Assembly: GCF_000321225.1 (NCBI RefSeq)
Contig: NW_004450583.1
Span: 1,218,192-1,282,191, forward strand
Direction: 5' to 3'
Origin: Odobenus rosmarus divergens
Lineage: Eukaryota; Chordata; Mammalia; Carnivora; Odobenidae
Length of the DNA: 64,000 bases
Part shown: one piece after another, positions 22,860 to 35,130 of the stretch
How the letters are laid out: every line of letters starts with the position of its first letter
Numbering within the stretch: position 1 is the first letter of the stretch
Translations under genes and position numbers: made by a program
Notes under the pieces: generated by a model
Told to the model about the DNA's origin: nothing
The model's input: only the letters and a program-made list of their open reading frames with translations
The model's database searches: none

Positions 22860-24190
22860 TTATCCATTCACTCTCCTTTCTCCTCTAATCTCTAACATCA
22901 CTCTTAACTGATACCCAGTTCAGAGAGTAAGTAGAAGAGAACTTCCCTTGAACTACTGCAACTACCCACCTCTGCATCTGTGCCTATATACTTTGCCTTC
23001 TCTACTGTTATTATTACATTAAATGTATTATTAGTGGTAACAAATACTGCTGTCAAGAGTTCTGGGCAGGTTGGCTAATTGTGTTTATTGGCATCTCAGG
23101 GTTTTATAGATATAATTCCAAGGGAGTTGGAGGTATGGCAGTGGGTATAACTCCGTTTTTCCTATTCCTAATATAACCATCTCTATATTTGTCTTTTTTA
23201 TTTTGAGGTTCTGTGAAATGTTTCATTTTAGTGAAAGGATCTACTTCTATCTTTAAAGTTTTTAAAGGTTTAAAAATACTTTTCAAGACTGAAACTTTCC
23301 TTGAATATGCTACTCATTTCCCAATCTCTCTCTTTTTGACCGAGTTCCTGTAGCACTTACTGCCTACATTGCATATATTTTCTTACTCAATAATTTGATG
23401 TTTTCTAGTTTTCTCTGTTTTCTCATGTGTATTCATCCTTTTGTCCCTCCAAAGCTTGTTAGCCCCTTGAAATTAAATTACATACTTAATGTCCCTTGGA
23501 TTTCTCCCACAGACTCTAACATGCTAGAGACATGTAGGGAGTATTGATTTGAGATCCAGATTAATAAATGCCATCTAATTTGAGATTTATTCAAATCAGT
23601 GTCCATAGTCCTTTGGCTGCTATGTGTAGTAGGAGGTGTGTACATGGATCATCCTAACTGGAAAGCTTCATGTGTGGTGAATGTATGTATTTTCCTGGAA
23701 AGAAGTCTTATATCTTTTATCAGATGCCAAAATAATGAAGTATCAAAACTTTAAATCATTTTTCTCTATGCCTTTATTTGGCAGATACAGAAATTATGTC
23801 ACCAAGCAGCTTGCTTAGAATCATACAACCCAGTGTAGGTTCCCAGTTCTTTAAATTATAAACTGATTATCTTTATGATATCTAAAACTTGAAACTTATT
23901 AGAATATATATTTGTAAGGATTCTAGAGATCACTTAATATGGGAAAATATGCATTACTTATAATAATTTATGAATTTTTATTTTTTACCTTTTTTAGTTT
24001 ATTGGTTAATTATGGGCAGCTTATATATTTTAAATTTTTGTAATTGTAGATTTGTGGAAGAAATTTCCTAAGTTTTGAAATTCAGCAAAGTTGTTTTTCA
24101 TACATATTTCAGTTCATTCAACAGAATTATGTAATTCAAAATATTTTAGTAATTGCAATTTAATGTACTTCTAGTCAGAAAAATTTGCAT
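22860..24190. other. Intron upstream of the ADK exon; possible MIR trace
   Basis: 23755-23880 (GGCAGATACAGAAATTATG, CACCAAGCAGCTTGCTTAG) may be an antisense MIR remnant. The rest is unassigned. Confidence 0.4.
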
Positions 24191-24196
24191 TGTGAC

Positions 24197-24324
<128 letters not shown>

Positions 24325-24439
24325 TAATTATTTTAAAAGTTATAAAGAAATGGATTCAAAATGACTCTAGACTATTGCTGTCGAATAGTTTTGTTGGTTT
24401 TGAGTTGGAATTTTAGCAATCACTGCCCATCTAATAAAA

Positions 24440-24645
24440 AAATTATTTTATTTTAATTGTTATTCCTTTGATTATTGGTGAGCTTGAACATCCTTTAATA
24501 TGTTTATTGTTCATTTATATTTCTTCTTAATTGTCGAATCTATTGACTGTTTATTTTATAATTTTTCATTGTTAATATGAATTCTTCATATTTTGTGGAT
24601 ATTATTCCCTTTATCAGTTGAAAGTATTTATTTCTTATTTGTACT
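24440..24645 (-). mobile_element. Old LINE-1 fragment, antisense
   Basis: TGATTATTGGTGAGCTTGAAC, CCTTTAATATGTTTATTG, TATTTCTTCTTAATTGTCG and ATATTTTGTGGATATTATTCC follow the order of an antisense L1 ORF2 3' region. It starts about 120 bp past the exon. Confidence 0.6.
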
Positions 24646-24681
24646 TTAACTCTGATTAGTGTGCTAGAGTTCTTTGTTTTT

Positions 24682-24889
24682 ATTTTTTTAAAGATTTATT
24701 TATTTATTTGGGAGAGTGAGCGAGCAAGCGGGGGTGGGGGAGAGGTAAGGGGAGGGGAGAGAGAAACTCAAGTAGGCTCTGCACCGAGCATGGAGCCTGA
24801 CATGGGGCTTGATCTCACGACTCTGAGATCAGACCTGAGCCAAAATCAAGAGTCAGATCCTTTAAGTTACTGTACCACCCAGGTACCCA
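24682..24889 (-). mobile_element. Can-SINE, antisense, older subtype
   Basis: TTTTTTTAAAGATTTATTTAT, a GA-rich middle, GCATGGAGCCTGACATGGGG, GATCTCACGACTCTGAGATC and a degraded head CACCCAGGTACCCA. The GATCTCA...GAGATC form marks an older subfamily. Confidence 0.9.
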
Positions 24890-25680
24890 GGTTTTTAGTT
24901 TCTTTAAATATAATTAAATTTTATGGCTTTGGTATTTCATATATTATACAGAAAGGACATTCATATAACAAGATACTGCTGATTTTCTTGTGTTATATGC
25001 AGCTATATAGGCATATCCCTTTTATACATATATACATACATAAACATATTACATGTGTGTGTAAGTTCATGTCTCTGTATCTATACCCATCTGTATCTTC
25101 CAGTGGATAATTGGATAAATTCATTTTGATATATACTCTTCAAGTCAACAGCCTAACCTAATCTTGAATGAGAGTGTTAATGTTCTACGTGTACTTCTAA
25201 TCACAAGGGACATGAAAAAGCTTTGCCTGCTACCTCTGGTTCTTACCTCTGCGGTTTGAAAACTAGCTCAGAATCCTACTTACTGCAGTTGTAGGTCAAC
25301 TCTGATGGACTTAGGTCATTTTGACTTCTCATTGATTAATGCTTTCCTTTTGAATTTTAAGTAACTTTAAAAGACTAGAGAAGTGGAAAATTGACAAAAG
25401 TTGAACAATTTCTGATTTTTTGAACTAAGTCTTAGTTGACTTAGACATACAGTGTAATTATCCCACATACTTCTAAAACTCAGATTTCATCATACTATTA
25501 AAATATTTTCAGTTGTAAAAATTAATTTCTAAGGTAGTCTGGTCATTTGTGTGGGGTGGCCTGAGGAGAAGGTCCTTGTATTTATCGATTGATTTGTGTT
25601 GTTTCTGTAAAACCTCTTCCTGCTGGCCACTTTGTGAACTCAGCTTAACAAAAATAGGATAATTTACTTTTTGTCCTTAG
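24890..25680. other. Unassigned intron
   Basis: A TATACATA/TGTG-like tract lies near 25020-25065. No gene or clear repeat was found. Confidence 0.45.
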
Positions 25681-25689
25681 GTTATATAT

Positions 25690-26060
25690 TAGTTGCTTGA
25701 ACTGCCATAACAAAATACCATAGACCGTGTGGCTTAAACCGTAGAAATTTATTTCTCACAGTTCTGGAGGCTAGAAGTCCAGAATCACTGGGCCATCAGG
25801 ATTGATTTCTGGTAAGGACTCCTTCCTGGCTACCTTCTCACTTTGTCCTCACATGGCCTTTCTTCTGTGTCCACTCAGAAAGAGATCTCTGGTGTTTGTT
25901 TCACTTCTGGTAAGGACATCATTCCTACTGGATGAGGGCCTCACTCGTAGGACCTTATTTAACTTTAACTAAAGGTGCTATCCAAGAACACTCATATTGT
26001 GGTTTAGGGCTTCAGTATATGAATTTTTGGGGAGAGGAACACAGTTCTGTCTGTAAGAGA
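25690..26060 (-). mobile_element. MaLR LTR (MLT1-like), antisense
   Basis: TGAACTGCCATAACAAAATAC, ATAGACCGTGTGGCTTAAAC, TTATTTCTCACAGTTCTGGAG, TTGTCCTCACATGGCC, CTTCAGTATATGAATTTTTGG and GAGGAACACAG follow the antisense order of an ERVL-MaLR LTR. No internal viral sequence. Confidence 0.82.
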
Positions 26061-26112
26061 TAATTCTTTTAAAGCCTCAATCTATTAAAGCACATTCTGC
26101 TGCCTCTTCAGT

Positions 26113-26310
26113 CTTTTTTTTTTTTTTAAGATTTTATTTATTTATTTGAGATAGAGAGACCACAAGCAGGTGGAGGGGCAGAGAGAGAGAGGGAGAGAAG
26201 TAGGAGCCCCACTGAGCAGAGAGCCAGACGCGGGGCTCGATCCAAGGACCCTGGGATCATGACCTGAGCCGAAGGCAGACACCCATTTGACTGAGCCACC
26301 CAGGCACCCC
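26113..26310 (-). mobile_element. Can-SINE, antisense
   Basis: Poly-T, AAGATTTTATTTATTTATTTG, GAGCAGAGAGCCAGACGCGG, a CCAAGGACCCTGGGATC block and the reversed head GAGCCACCCAGGCACCCC. GTCTTTTTT on both sides is the probable duplication. Confidence 0.93.
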
Positions 26311-26529
26311 GTCTTTTTTCCTTCTGGATCTGGGAGACTACTAGCTGTCCACTAATAAATTTTCTCCTTACTTGAGGATCTTCATCAATTTCTACCTTTC
26401 CAAAGTTTATACTTAGCATAATATCAAAGTCTCCATTTGATTTATACCTGATATTAGTCTCCTTAGTAAAACAGTCATTTCCTATTATTATTTTGCAACT
26501 TCCATAATATTTTATGTGCCCCATAACAA

Positions 26530-27550
26530 TGTATTCTAGTAATACTTTATTTGTTCCTAGCTTTAAAAAAAGGAAGTAAATAGAATTTGAAATTTTGGGC
26601 CATCAAACAATATTTTTATTTTGTTATTATTAGTGGTAAATTTGGGGTTAACATCGTATCCTGATTGCCAGACTATCCATTTTCTTTTTTACCATATGCA
26701 AAGCAATTCAGTCAACATGTGTTGATATGTATAAAGCTCTGTGCTATATGATAGACACATCAATAAACAAGAAATATTCCTTTTACAAAATTCTTGCTTA
26801 TAATGGGAAACTTAACATTTCTTTTCTCTTTAACCACTATCCTAAATTTTCCTCTTCTGCTCTTCCTCTTTTTCTTCATTACTTACTAAATTCTTACTCT
26901 GTGCCAGGCAGTCTATTAGATGTTAGTTAGATGTTAATGATGGACTTGGTCCATACTTTTGAAGCTTTCATTATAATGAAAATATAGTTGGGGAAAGGGG
27001 TAGTGGAGCACAGAGAAAGAATGATGAACTATTAAGTACAATATAATGTTATAGGAACAATCCTTTCTACCCCTAAAAGACAGATAAACAAACCCGTTTA
27101 CAAGAACCAGAGTAAAAATACATCAATACTCACATATGTGATTTCTCCAGTTTCTAGAAACCTGAATGTAAAACTCTATAATCTTCCCAAGTACACCTCC
27201 AATATGATATTCAGTTACTAGTTGAATCACGACAATTCCCATTTTCTCAGTGGGATTTTTATCTCATGTTCTCGATTTTAGGAAGTTTTAAATTTGAACT
27301 AGGAAAACTAAAAGAGATACCCATGAAAACAATTTTTCTCTATCTGACTTGAACCCTTCCTCCCCTGGCATAAGACTGTCAGTCTATTTTGTAAGATGTT
27401 TTTCCAACTGTTAGTGGAGCCTCTCAGAAGCTGCCATAAGGAGGGAAGGGTGATGCTTGATTTGTTCTAGATTTGTTTCTCTAAAAGCAGAGCTGTTCTA
27501 CTTTATATTTTATATATTAACTTTGATATAAGATTGAATTATTTTAAAAG
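26530..27550. other. Intron; short L2/MIR trace near 26870-26935
   Basis: TTACTAAATTCTTACTCTGTGCCAGGCAGTC-like sequence at about 26880-26915 resembles an antisense L2/MIR end. The rest is unassigned. Confidence 0.45.
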
Positions 27551-27756
27551 TTATACTGCCCACTCATGCCCATTAGGATGCCTACTGTCATATCAACATT
27601 TTTTATGTTTGTGTTGGAAAGGATATAGAGAAATTGGAACCCCATACACTGTTGCTGAGCATGTAAAATGATGTATCCATTTTGGAAAACAGTATGTTTC
27701 CTCAGAAAAATTACAAATAGAATTATCATCTGATCCAGCAATTCCACTTCTGAGTA

Positions 27757-28137
27757 TGCTATGGACTATATGTTTGTGACCCCCTAGATATATGTGTTGA
27801 AGCCCTAACTCCCATTGTGATGGTATTTGGAGATGGAGCCTTTGAGGGGTATTAGGGGGTTAGATGAGGACATGAGTTATCTAATCATGAAGAATTAGTT
27901 CTCTTATAAGAAGATATACCAGAGACTTTGCACCGCCCCTCCCTCCCACCACCACATGAGGACGCAGTGAGAGGATGGCCATCTGCAAGCCAGGAAGAGA
28001 GTCATCTCCGGGAACCAAATTGACTGCACCTGGGATCTTGGATTTCCACGCCTTCAGAACTGTGAGAAATAAATTTCTGTTGTTTATGCCATCCAGTCTG
28101 TGGTATTTCATCGTGGCAGCCTGAGCAGACTAAGACA
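27757..28137 (+). mobile_element. Solo LTR of ERVL-MaLR type (MLT1/MST-like), sense
   Basis: 381 bp running from TGCTATGGACTATATGTTTG to AGCAGACTAAGACA, so it has TG...CA ends. Inside are TGATGGTATTTGGAGATGG, TCTTATAAGAAGATA, the polyadenylation signal in GAGAAATAAATTTCTG and CCAGTCTGTGGTATTTCATC. No internal retroviral region is attached, so it is a solo LTR. It sits in an L1. Confidence 0.88.
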
Positions 28138-28171
28138 TATTACATTCCCAAAAGAATTGAAAGAAGGGTCT

Positions 28172-28383
28172 TTTTTTTTTTTTTTTAAAGATTTTTATTT
28201 ATTTATTTGAGAGAGAGAATGAGATAGAGAGAGCTTGAGAGGGGGGATGAGGGGGGGAGGGTCCGAGGGAGAAGCAGACTCACTGCTGAGCAGGGAGCCC
28301 GATGCGGGACTCGATCCTGGGACTCCAGGATCATGACCTGAGCCAAAGGCAGTCGCTTAACCAACTGAGCCACCCAGGCGCCC
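28172..28383 (-). mobile_element. Can-SINE, antisense, inside the L1
   Basis: Poly-T, AAAGATTTTTATTTATTTAT, a G-rich middle, GAGCAGGGAGCCCGATGCGG and the reversed head. The exact 14-bp duplication TGAAAGAAGGGTCT is at 28158-28171 and 28384-28397. Confidence 0.97.
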
Positions 28384-28847
28384 TGAAAGAAGGGTCTTGA
28401 AGAGGTATTTGTACACCCATCTTCTTAGCAGCATTATTTACAATAGCTGAAAGGAAAACATAGAGCTATTAAAAGGAAGGAAATTCTTACACATACTACA
28501 ACATGGATGAATCTTGAGGGCATTATGCTAAGTGAAATAATCTAGTCACAAAAAGCCAAATACTGATGATCCTTATATAAGATACCTCAGGTTGTCAGAT
28601 TCATAGAGATGGAAAGTAGAATGGTGATTGCCAAGGGTTAGCAAGAAGGGGGAGTTATTGCTTAATGATGATAGAGTTTCAGTTTTATAAGAGGAGAAGT
28701 TCTAGAGATGGATAGTGGTGGTGGTTCTTCAACAATGGGAATGTACTTAATGCCACTGCACTGTACACTTACATCTGATTAAAAAGGTAAATTTAGTGTA
28801 TGTCTGTTTTACCACAATTAAAAAGTAAATTTAAAAATGGATTCTAG

Positions 28848-29049
28848 GGGCACCTGGGTGACTCAGTCATTGGGTGTCTGCCTTCAGCTCAGGTCATGAT
28901 CCCAGGGCCCTGGGATCAAGCCCTGCGTTGGGCTCCCTGCTCCGCGGGAAGCCTGCTTCTCCATTTCCCACTCCCCCTGCTTGTGTTCCCTTTCTCACTG
29001 TGTCTCTCCCTGTCGGATAAATAAATAAAATCTTAAAAAAAAAAAAAAA
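28848..29049 (+). mobile_element. Can-SINE
   Basis: Head GGGCACCTGGGTGACTCAG, TCTGCCTTCAGCTCAGGTC, GCTTGTGTTCCCTTTCTCAC, ATAAATAAATAAAATC and an A-tail. The exact duplication GGATTCTAG is at 28839-28847 and 29050-29058. Confidence 0.96.
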
Positions 29050-29124
29050 GGATTCTAGAAATGCTTCTGTAGGCAATGATATCAAGTTACAGATTTCATT
29101 CGCTTCTTGAGCAATGAGGCAACA

Positions 29125-29325
29125 TAACAACTTAAGAGCATGGGCTTATTCTTGGGACCATGGGAGTACATTAGAACTGGGTTTGAGTTTAAGCTTTGTC
29201 ACTTTACTGGCCTTGAAGCCGTGAGCAATTTATTCAGCTTTTCTGGGTCTTTCATCTGTAAATGTGGTGGTTAAAGCTTATCTTGGAAGTTGTAAGGATT
29301 AATGTGATAATGTTTATAAAAATTA
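29125..29325 (+). repeat. MIR SINE, sense
   Basis: AAGAGCATGGGCTTATTCTT, AACTGGGTTTGAGTTTAAGC, TTTGTCACTTTACTGGCC, TTCATCTGTAAATGTGGTGG and GTAAGGATTAATGTGATAATG give the MIR order. Confidence 0.72.
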
Positions 29326-29329
29326 TACT

Positions 29330-31190
29330 ACTTTTAAAAAGAAAGCTTGGAAACCACTAGGGTGGAAGACTTTTTTTTTTTGCTATTTTTCTGAATGTTT
29401 TTCATCTTAACAAAACTTAAATTTACCCATTTATGGACAGGACAACCAGAATTGTGGCTCTCATCCACTTAAAAATAGTAATTTCAGTCTAGCCCTCAAT
29501 TGAACATCTTGTTTTGCTTTTCATTTCCCCTAATATTTTGAAACTACTTTTCCTTTCCATCTGATGATCTAACTACATATTTGCTAAATTATAATTTATG
29601 CCTAGGACGCCTCACAGTTTTCAAAAATAGTACATTAGAAGTACTTTCCTTTAGAACGATGATTTCTCAGATTTTCCTTGGCAGACAATAATAGGCAGAA
29701 CTGATTCATTTGTAGATAAAGCTCATATTTATTGAGTGTCTGCTATGTTCTAGTCATTGTGCTTGGTAGTAACTGGTGACTTAAGCTCTCTTTTTTAAAT
29801 TTTAAGAAAAAACTGAAAAAATAGAGCCTTAGAGTGAACAATCCTGATACAGTCTTAGTTGTATCTAATTCTGATATAGTCTTGTTCAATGAGGACACTG
29901 AGGTTGAGCTTAGAGCTGTCTAAAAAGTTGAGGCAAATACAATAGAAAGGAGTTGACAGGGATAGCCCGCCGGGGAAAAGTACTGGGTTTTGTTTTGTGT
30001 TAATGTGTTTGATTGGTTGGTTTGGGGCTTTTCTTATCCATTTGAGTTCTCCTTCACTCCACAAAACACCTGGATTACAGGTTTCCATTTTTTCTATCAC
30101 TCTGCATTATTAAAGAAGCAAGTATTAGGCAGCAACTAACAACCCGGTAGAGCTGCACTAACTGAATGTCTGCCAGATGCTGCGAACTGTAGATCTGAAA
30201 TAGGATGAGATCTATTCTAAGGGTAAAAATTCAGTGACCATCTAAGTTTTCATAGACTTCTTGATGGTATATACCATGTGAAATATGTATTTTCTGTATC
30301 TGTATGTGTTTTATGTAATATATATTTTGAAAATACTCAGTTCTTCTGTAAAGAGAAGAAAAAAAGCAGGTGGATGGAATTCATATATAGTAAACTGGTA
30401 AGTTATAAGATTGAGCCAAAAGTCATAGGACTTTTTTTAAAGTATAGACAGTAAATAATCAAGTAGCTTGGGAAATAGGCAAATCTGGTGTTCTGTATAT
30501 AAATAGCCAGTAAGTTTGTAACCTGTAAAACTGCTAAGGATAGACTAAAGAAAAACTGTGTTGTAACAAATAAGAGTATTATTTATAGAAAGGGATGGAA
30601 AACCATATCATGAGCATGTACCACTGGGCTAATAGTTATATCATTCCAAATTAACCACTCATTAGTGACACTTAGTATGTTCTTATTCTGGCCCCATACA
30701 CACTACCCAGGAAAGGCAAATAAAACCTTGACTATTCAAGCTTTAGCATCTTTGCTCTTGAGTTTCTCTTAGAGGACAAGTAGAGTATGTACATGTGATC
30801 CTAAGCACTACTGTCTGTGGTCCCCTTGCTTAAACTGTGACCCTCTTCTCATAAGTACACCAACATCATCAGGGAAGACTGATGAGGTGAATAGACAGGG
30901 CATTTGAACATTCAGCTAGTGAGGTCCGTATAACTTGATTGCCTCCTAATGTATTACACTATGATTCTTGGTGTTTTCCCCTTGCTTCTTGCTGTTTTTT
31001 GTGGTGGTGGTTGTTTTTTAATGGATGAATTGTAGTATCAAAATCTTAATTTGGGTGGTAGGCCCTTTTTGTTCTTTGCCTTCTGGGATAGCTGACATGT
31101 TTATATATTTGGAGGCTACTAGTGCTTCAGGGTAATTTCCCCACACAGTTCTAGGTTTAAGTGGATTTCTCCTTGTTCTGTGGTTTAATA
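29330..31190. other. Unassigned intron
   Basis: A short L2/MIR-like piece may sit at 29720-29775 (TATTTATTGAGTGTCTGCTATG). Nothing else recognised; no exon. Confidence 0.45.
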
Positions 31191-32765
31191 ATACCTTACA
31201 TGGTAGCTATGGAAAAATATGCAGAAATGTTGAAAAGGATTATTATTTGCAAAGATCATCACTTCTATGGAAGAATAACTAAAAGTCATACAGAGAGTAA
31301 AGGTTAACACTTTATAATCAGTGTAGAGCTCATTCTGTCACATCTGACCAACAACCATACTTTGATATATCAAGTGATGTGGCAAATCATGTCAACAAGA
31401 AAATGTTTCCATTAGTTTCTTTGATACTTTGATTTGTTAAATTATGTTCTGGGAGATTTCATTGTAATCATTGGCCACATAAAACAATATTGTTGAGATG
31501 TCCAAATACAATTCTAGACTTTTCTCATCTGCATGGTTGACAGTGCAAATTTAAATTTTGTAAAATTTCATTCAGTGTAAACTTCTTTTTAATGAAAATT
31601 TGAAAATCTTACCTGAAAAGTATTCTGCACCCCTGGTATACAACACTGCTAAAAAGTGGTATGATTTGCTTACCTGTGATATTGATGTTTTGTAGTGAAG
31701 GTTTTGGGACACTTCAATTTTCTCAATATGTACAGGTGCACTTAATGTGATTTTTGACTGTAAAGAAATGGAAGGAGGTAGCCTCCTTGGACATGTGCCT
31801 TAAAAATGGCTATAATTGTTGTTGGACTTAGAAAAGATATCCTGCAGTAAAATATTTTTAAAGTGTGAGACAAGAAGAATGTCCTTGTCTAATTTGGCAA
31901 TACATTGAGGATGAGAATGGAGAAAAAGATTTTACTAAAACAGAAATTTATATGCCATTTCTCCAGAAGTGTTTGATGATATTTGAAGAAGCCATACGGA
32001 GAGTAGAAAAAACTTATACAACAAACAAATGTCTCATTTTTGTGTAATATGACTGCTTTGCAACTCAAGGTGGGGGAAAAAAAGTCACCACAAAAGGGCA
32101 GCCAAGTTAAATAAGACCTTTTCAATTTCTTTACTAAAACTGTAACTCATTTGGATTTCAACTTTGACAGCATAAATTGAAATTACCAGTGTGCTTCTGA
32201 AATGATGTTCATTTTACACATGGAAAGCATATATAATTTAAACTATCAATGCAAAGGACATGATTGATAAACAGTTGGAATACAAAAACAAGCATTTAGA
32301 TTCAAAGTAGATGGATATTTTGTAGAGTTTGAAACTAATTCTTACATATCTAAATACCGGCCATTCCTAGTAAGTACAATTCTAAATATTCCATACTCAG
32401 ATGCTTTTATTCAGAGTTATTTAGCTTGATATCATCACAGGACTGACAACAAGAATATGGAGTTGATACAGGCAGAGTGATTAAAATGAAGTTTACATTT
32501 AACTATATTCAGTTTACCACACTAAAAAGAAGGCTGTCCTAATGGTTCTACTCAGTTCAGAGAAGTGTTATTGGAAGGAGACACAAAGAGTAAAACTATT
32601 CTATTTCATGGGACAAAAGGAACATGTCATTGTTATTTTTTCTAAATACTGGCAATATCTGTTTAATTCAACTGTTTTTACTCTTCTTTTAAAAAAACTT
32701 TCATTTATATACATTAAGAATGTACAATATGGCCTATAAAATTTAAATCCCAATAAAGAGTGTTA
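31191..32765. other. Unassigned stretch ending in a polyadenylation-like signal
   Basis: No repeat family recognised. A + open frame at 31865-32047 reads IEDENGEKDFTKTEIYMPFL and then QKCLMIFEEAIRRVEKTYTT. It has protein-like composition, but I know no match. The stretch ends with CCCAATAAAGAGTGTTAAAAAAGG, which could be the 3' end of a retrocopied transcript or chance. Confidence 0.35.
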
Positions 32766-32954
32766 AAAAAGGTAAAATAAGTTGCTGTATTTATTTTAAC
32801 AAAAGAAACTAATTATTATATTTTCTCACACATATTATTTAATTAGTCCTACTTTTAATTATTACTAATTATCACTGTTAATTGTTCCTATTGTTTAAAT
32901 AGTAACGCTTATATAACAGAAAAGTAAATAATACAGAATAATATATACTTTCAG

Positions 32955-33605
32955 ATAGGTACTGTATTGTTTTGTTCAGGCTGCCATAGCAATACCACAG
33001 ACTGAGTGGTTATCCAAGAGAAATTTATTTAATCAGAGTTCTGGATATTAGAAGTCCAAGATCAAGGTGTTAGCAGCTTTGATTTCTTCTACTTCTTTTT
33101 TTTTTTAAGATTTTATTTATTTGAGGGGGAGAGAGAGAGAGAGAGAACACGTGCATGGACTGGCATGCGCACAGGAGCAGGGGAAGGGGAAAGGGGGAGG
33201 AAGAGAAGAATCCCAAGCAGTCTCCATGCTGAGCATGGAGCTCCAGCCCCATGTGGGGGGCCCCCATCCCACAACCCCAAGATCATGACCTGGGTGGAAA
33301 TCAACATCAGTTGCTCAACCAACTGAACCACCAGACGTCCCAGCTTTGATTTCTTCTGAGTCCTCTCTCCTGTTGCTGTCTCTTCACATAATTGTCACTC
33401 TTCACACCCCTGGTGTCTATGTGTTTGTATCTATTTTTATAAGGATAATGGTCAAATTGAGTTAGGATTCACGATAAGGGCCTCATTTTAACTTATTTAC
33501 CACTTTAAAGGTTCTATCTCTAAATAATAATAGTTGCATTCTTAAGTTCTGGGGCTTAGGGCTTCAACATATGAATTTGTGTAGGACACAATTCAGAGCA
33601 TGTCA
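32955..33605 (-). mobile_element. MaLR LTR (MLT1-like), antisense, with a SINE inside
   Basis: GTTCAGGCTGCCATAGCAAT, ACCACAGACTGAGTGG, AGTTCTGGATATTAGAAGTC and AGATCAAGGTGTTAGCAGC, then after the SINE GGGCCTCATTTTAAC, GGGCTTCAACATATGAATTTG and GGACACAATTCAG. This is the antisense order of an ERVL-MaLR LTR. No viral coding sequence. Confidence 0.82.
33091..33341 (-). mobile_element. Can-SINE, antisense, older subtype, inside the LTR
   Basis: Poly-T, AAGATTTTATTTATTTGAGG, an extended GA-rich part, CATGCTGAGCATGGAGC and a diverged reversed head. The exact 16-bp duplication AGCTTTGATTTCTTCT lies at 33075-33090 and 33342-33357. Confidence 0.95.
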
Positions 33606-33763
33606 AGTACTTATTTGTATGTTTTGTATTTTTGGTAGTGTACCATTTTGATTTTCTTATTTCATTTGTGTGTTTTAGTTATTTTTTTAGTGGTTACTTT
33701 GGGGATTGCAATTAACATACTAAACTTATAACAACCTAGTTTAAATAGTACCAACTTAGTTTC

Positions 33764-33952
33764 TTTTTTTTTTTTTTTTTATTTATTTATTTGAGAGAGA
33801 GAATGAGATAGAGCATGAGGGGGGGAAGGTCAGAGGGAGAAGCAGACTCCCTGCTGAGCAGGGAGCCCGATGCGGGACTCGATCCCGGGACTCCAGGATC
33901 ATAACCTGAGCCGAAGGCAGTCACTTAACCAACTGAGCCACCCAGGCGCCCA
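33764..33952 (-). mobile_element. Can-SINE, antisense
   Basis: A run of T, then ATTTATTTATTTGAGAGAG, GAGCAGGGAGCCCGATGCGG and the reversed head GAGCCACCCAGGCGCC. The exact 14-bp duplication ACCAACTTAGTTTC lies at 33750-33763 and 33953-33966. The AAAGATTTT motif next to the poly-T is lost. Confidence 0.96.
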
Positions 33953-34229
33953 ACCAACTTAGTTTCAATGGCATACAAACATTCCTCTCCTTTGCCTTTC
34001 CATCCTCCCCCTTTATATTGTTATTGTCAGTAATTACTTCTTTATACATGGTGTGCCTATTAATATTGATTTATAATTATTGTTTTATTTATTTGCCTTT
34101 TAATTCCTACAGGAATAAAAGAGGAATTGCAAACCAGAAGTGTTGGCTTTTATATTTATCTATGCAGTTACCTTTACCGGTGTTTTTTTATTTCTTGTTA
34201 TGTCTTCAGGTTACCATCTAGTGTCCTTT

Positions 34230-34765
34230 CATTTCAGTCTCAAGGACTTCTTTTATCATTTCTTATAGGACAAGTCTACTAACAAACTCCTTTAGCTTTT
34301 GTTTATCTGGTAATGTCTTAATTTCTCCTTTATTCATAAAGGATAGTTTTGCTGGATATATAATTGTTGGTTGACATTTCTTTTAGCACTTTATATGTCA
34401 TCTCACTGCTTTGTGGCCTCCATGGTTACTGTTGAGAGGTCAGCTTTTAATCTTATTGAGGACCCCTTATTCATGATAAGTCACTTCTCTCTGTTTTTAA
34501 GATTCTTTCTTTGTCATTGATAATTTGGTCAAGTCTTAGTATGGATTTCTTTGATTTTATCTTCCTTGGAGTTCATTGGGCTTCTACACTTTTAAATTCA
34601 TGGATTTCATCAAATTTGGCAAGTTTTAGGTCATCCTATTTTCAGATACTTTTTTCTATACCTTTCTCTTTCTCCTTGGATTTCTATAATACATATGTTG
34701 GTCTGCTTGGTGATTGTTTTTTTGATGTTTCTGTTGAACGAGTTTGGAGCTGTCTACCAGTTTGT
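34230..34765 (-). mobile_element. Old LINE-1 (L1M-type) internal fragment, antisense
   Basis: TGGCCTCCATGGTTACTGTTG, TTTTAATCTTATTGAGGACC, CTTGGAGTTCATTGGGCTTC and TTTCATCAAATTTGGCAAG recall an old L1 internal region in antisense. The same type is seen at 3800-4300. Family not certain. Confidence 0.55.
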
Positions 34766-34939
34766 TCCATAATTATTTATTATATCATTTATATATATAT
34801 ATTGTGTGGTATGTCCCTTCTTGGGTTAGCGTTCTAAAATCTTGGTTACTCTACATTAAGGCCAGTGGCCTATTGTTTTCTATTTCCACACTGGAGCTGT
34901 TGGTTTTCTTAAACCTGGCCTACTTAACTTACTAATATC

Positions 34940-35130
34940 ACCTCTTTGTGATCCTTATTTTTTAGATCCTCACAACAGCTTATGAGATAGACAAAACAAT
35001 GTGGTCTCCATTTTAATAAGGAAGGATTCTGATTAAGGTAGACAAAAATGCCATGATGAGTAACTAAGCAAAGTAGAGTTAGAACTCAGGTGTTTTAACT
35101 GGAACTTCTGGTTACTCTCCTTACTGGAGA
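34940..35130 (-). repeat. MIR SINE, antisense
   Basis: GATCCTCACAACAGCTTATG, CTCCATTTTAATAAGGAAGG, AGTAACTAAGCAAAG and AGTTAGAACTCAGGTGTT follow the antisense MIR order. Confidence 0.65.

Larger units (their letters stand above)
27550..28838 (+). mobile_element. Old LINE-1 3' region, sense, holding an LTR and a SINE
   Basis: Left part (27550-27756): GGATATAGAGAAATTGGAAC, CATACACTGTTGCTGAGC, GATCCAGCAATTCCACTTCT. It resumes after the LTR with CCCAAAAGAATTGAAAG and, after the SINE, with TCTTGAAGAGGTATTTGTAC, GGATGAATCTTGAGGGCATT and a tail near TTACCACAATTAAAAAG. The three L1 pieces join in consensus order, so the LTR and SINE came later. Confidence 0.85.

Noticed and set aside
24661..25110. 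A 149-codon open frame on the + strand
   Set aside because: Its first half is translated antisense Can-SINE and the rest is low-complexity intron.
26138..26524. A 128-codon minus frame
   Set aside because: Half of it is translated Can-SINE and the rest matches no known domain.
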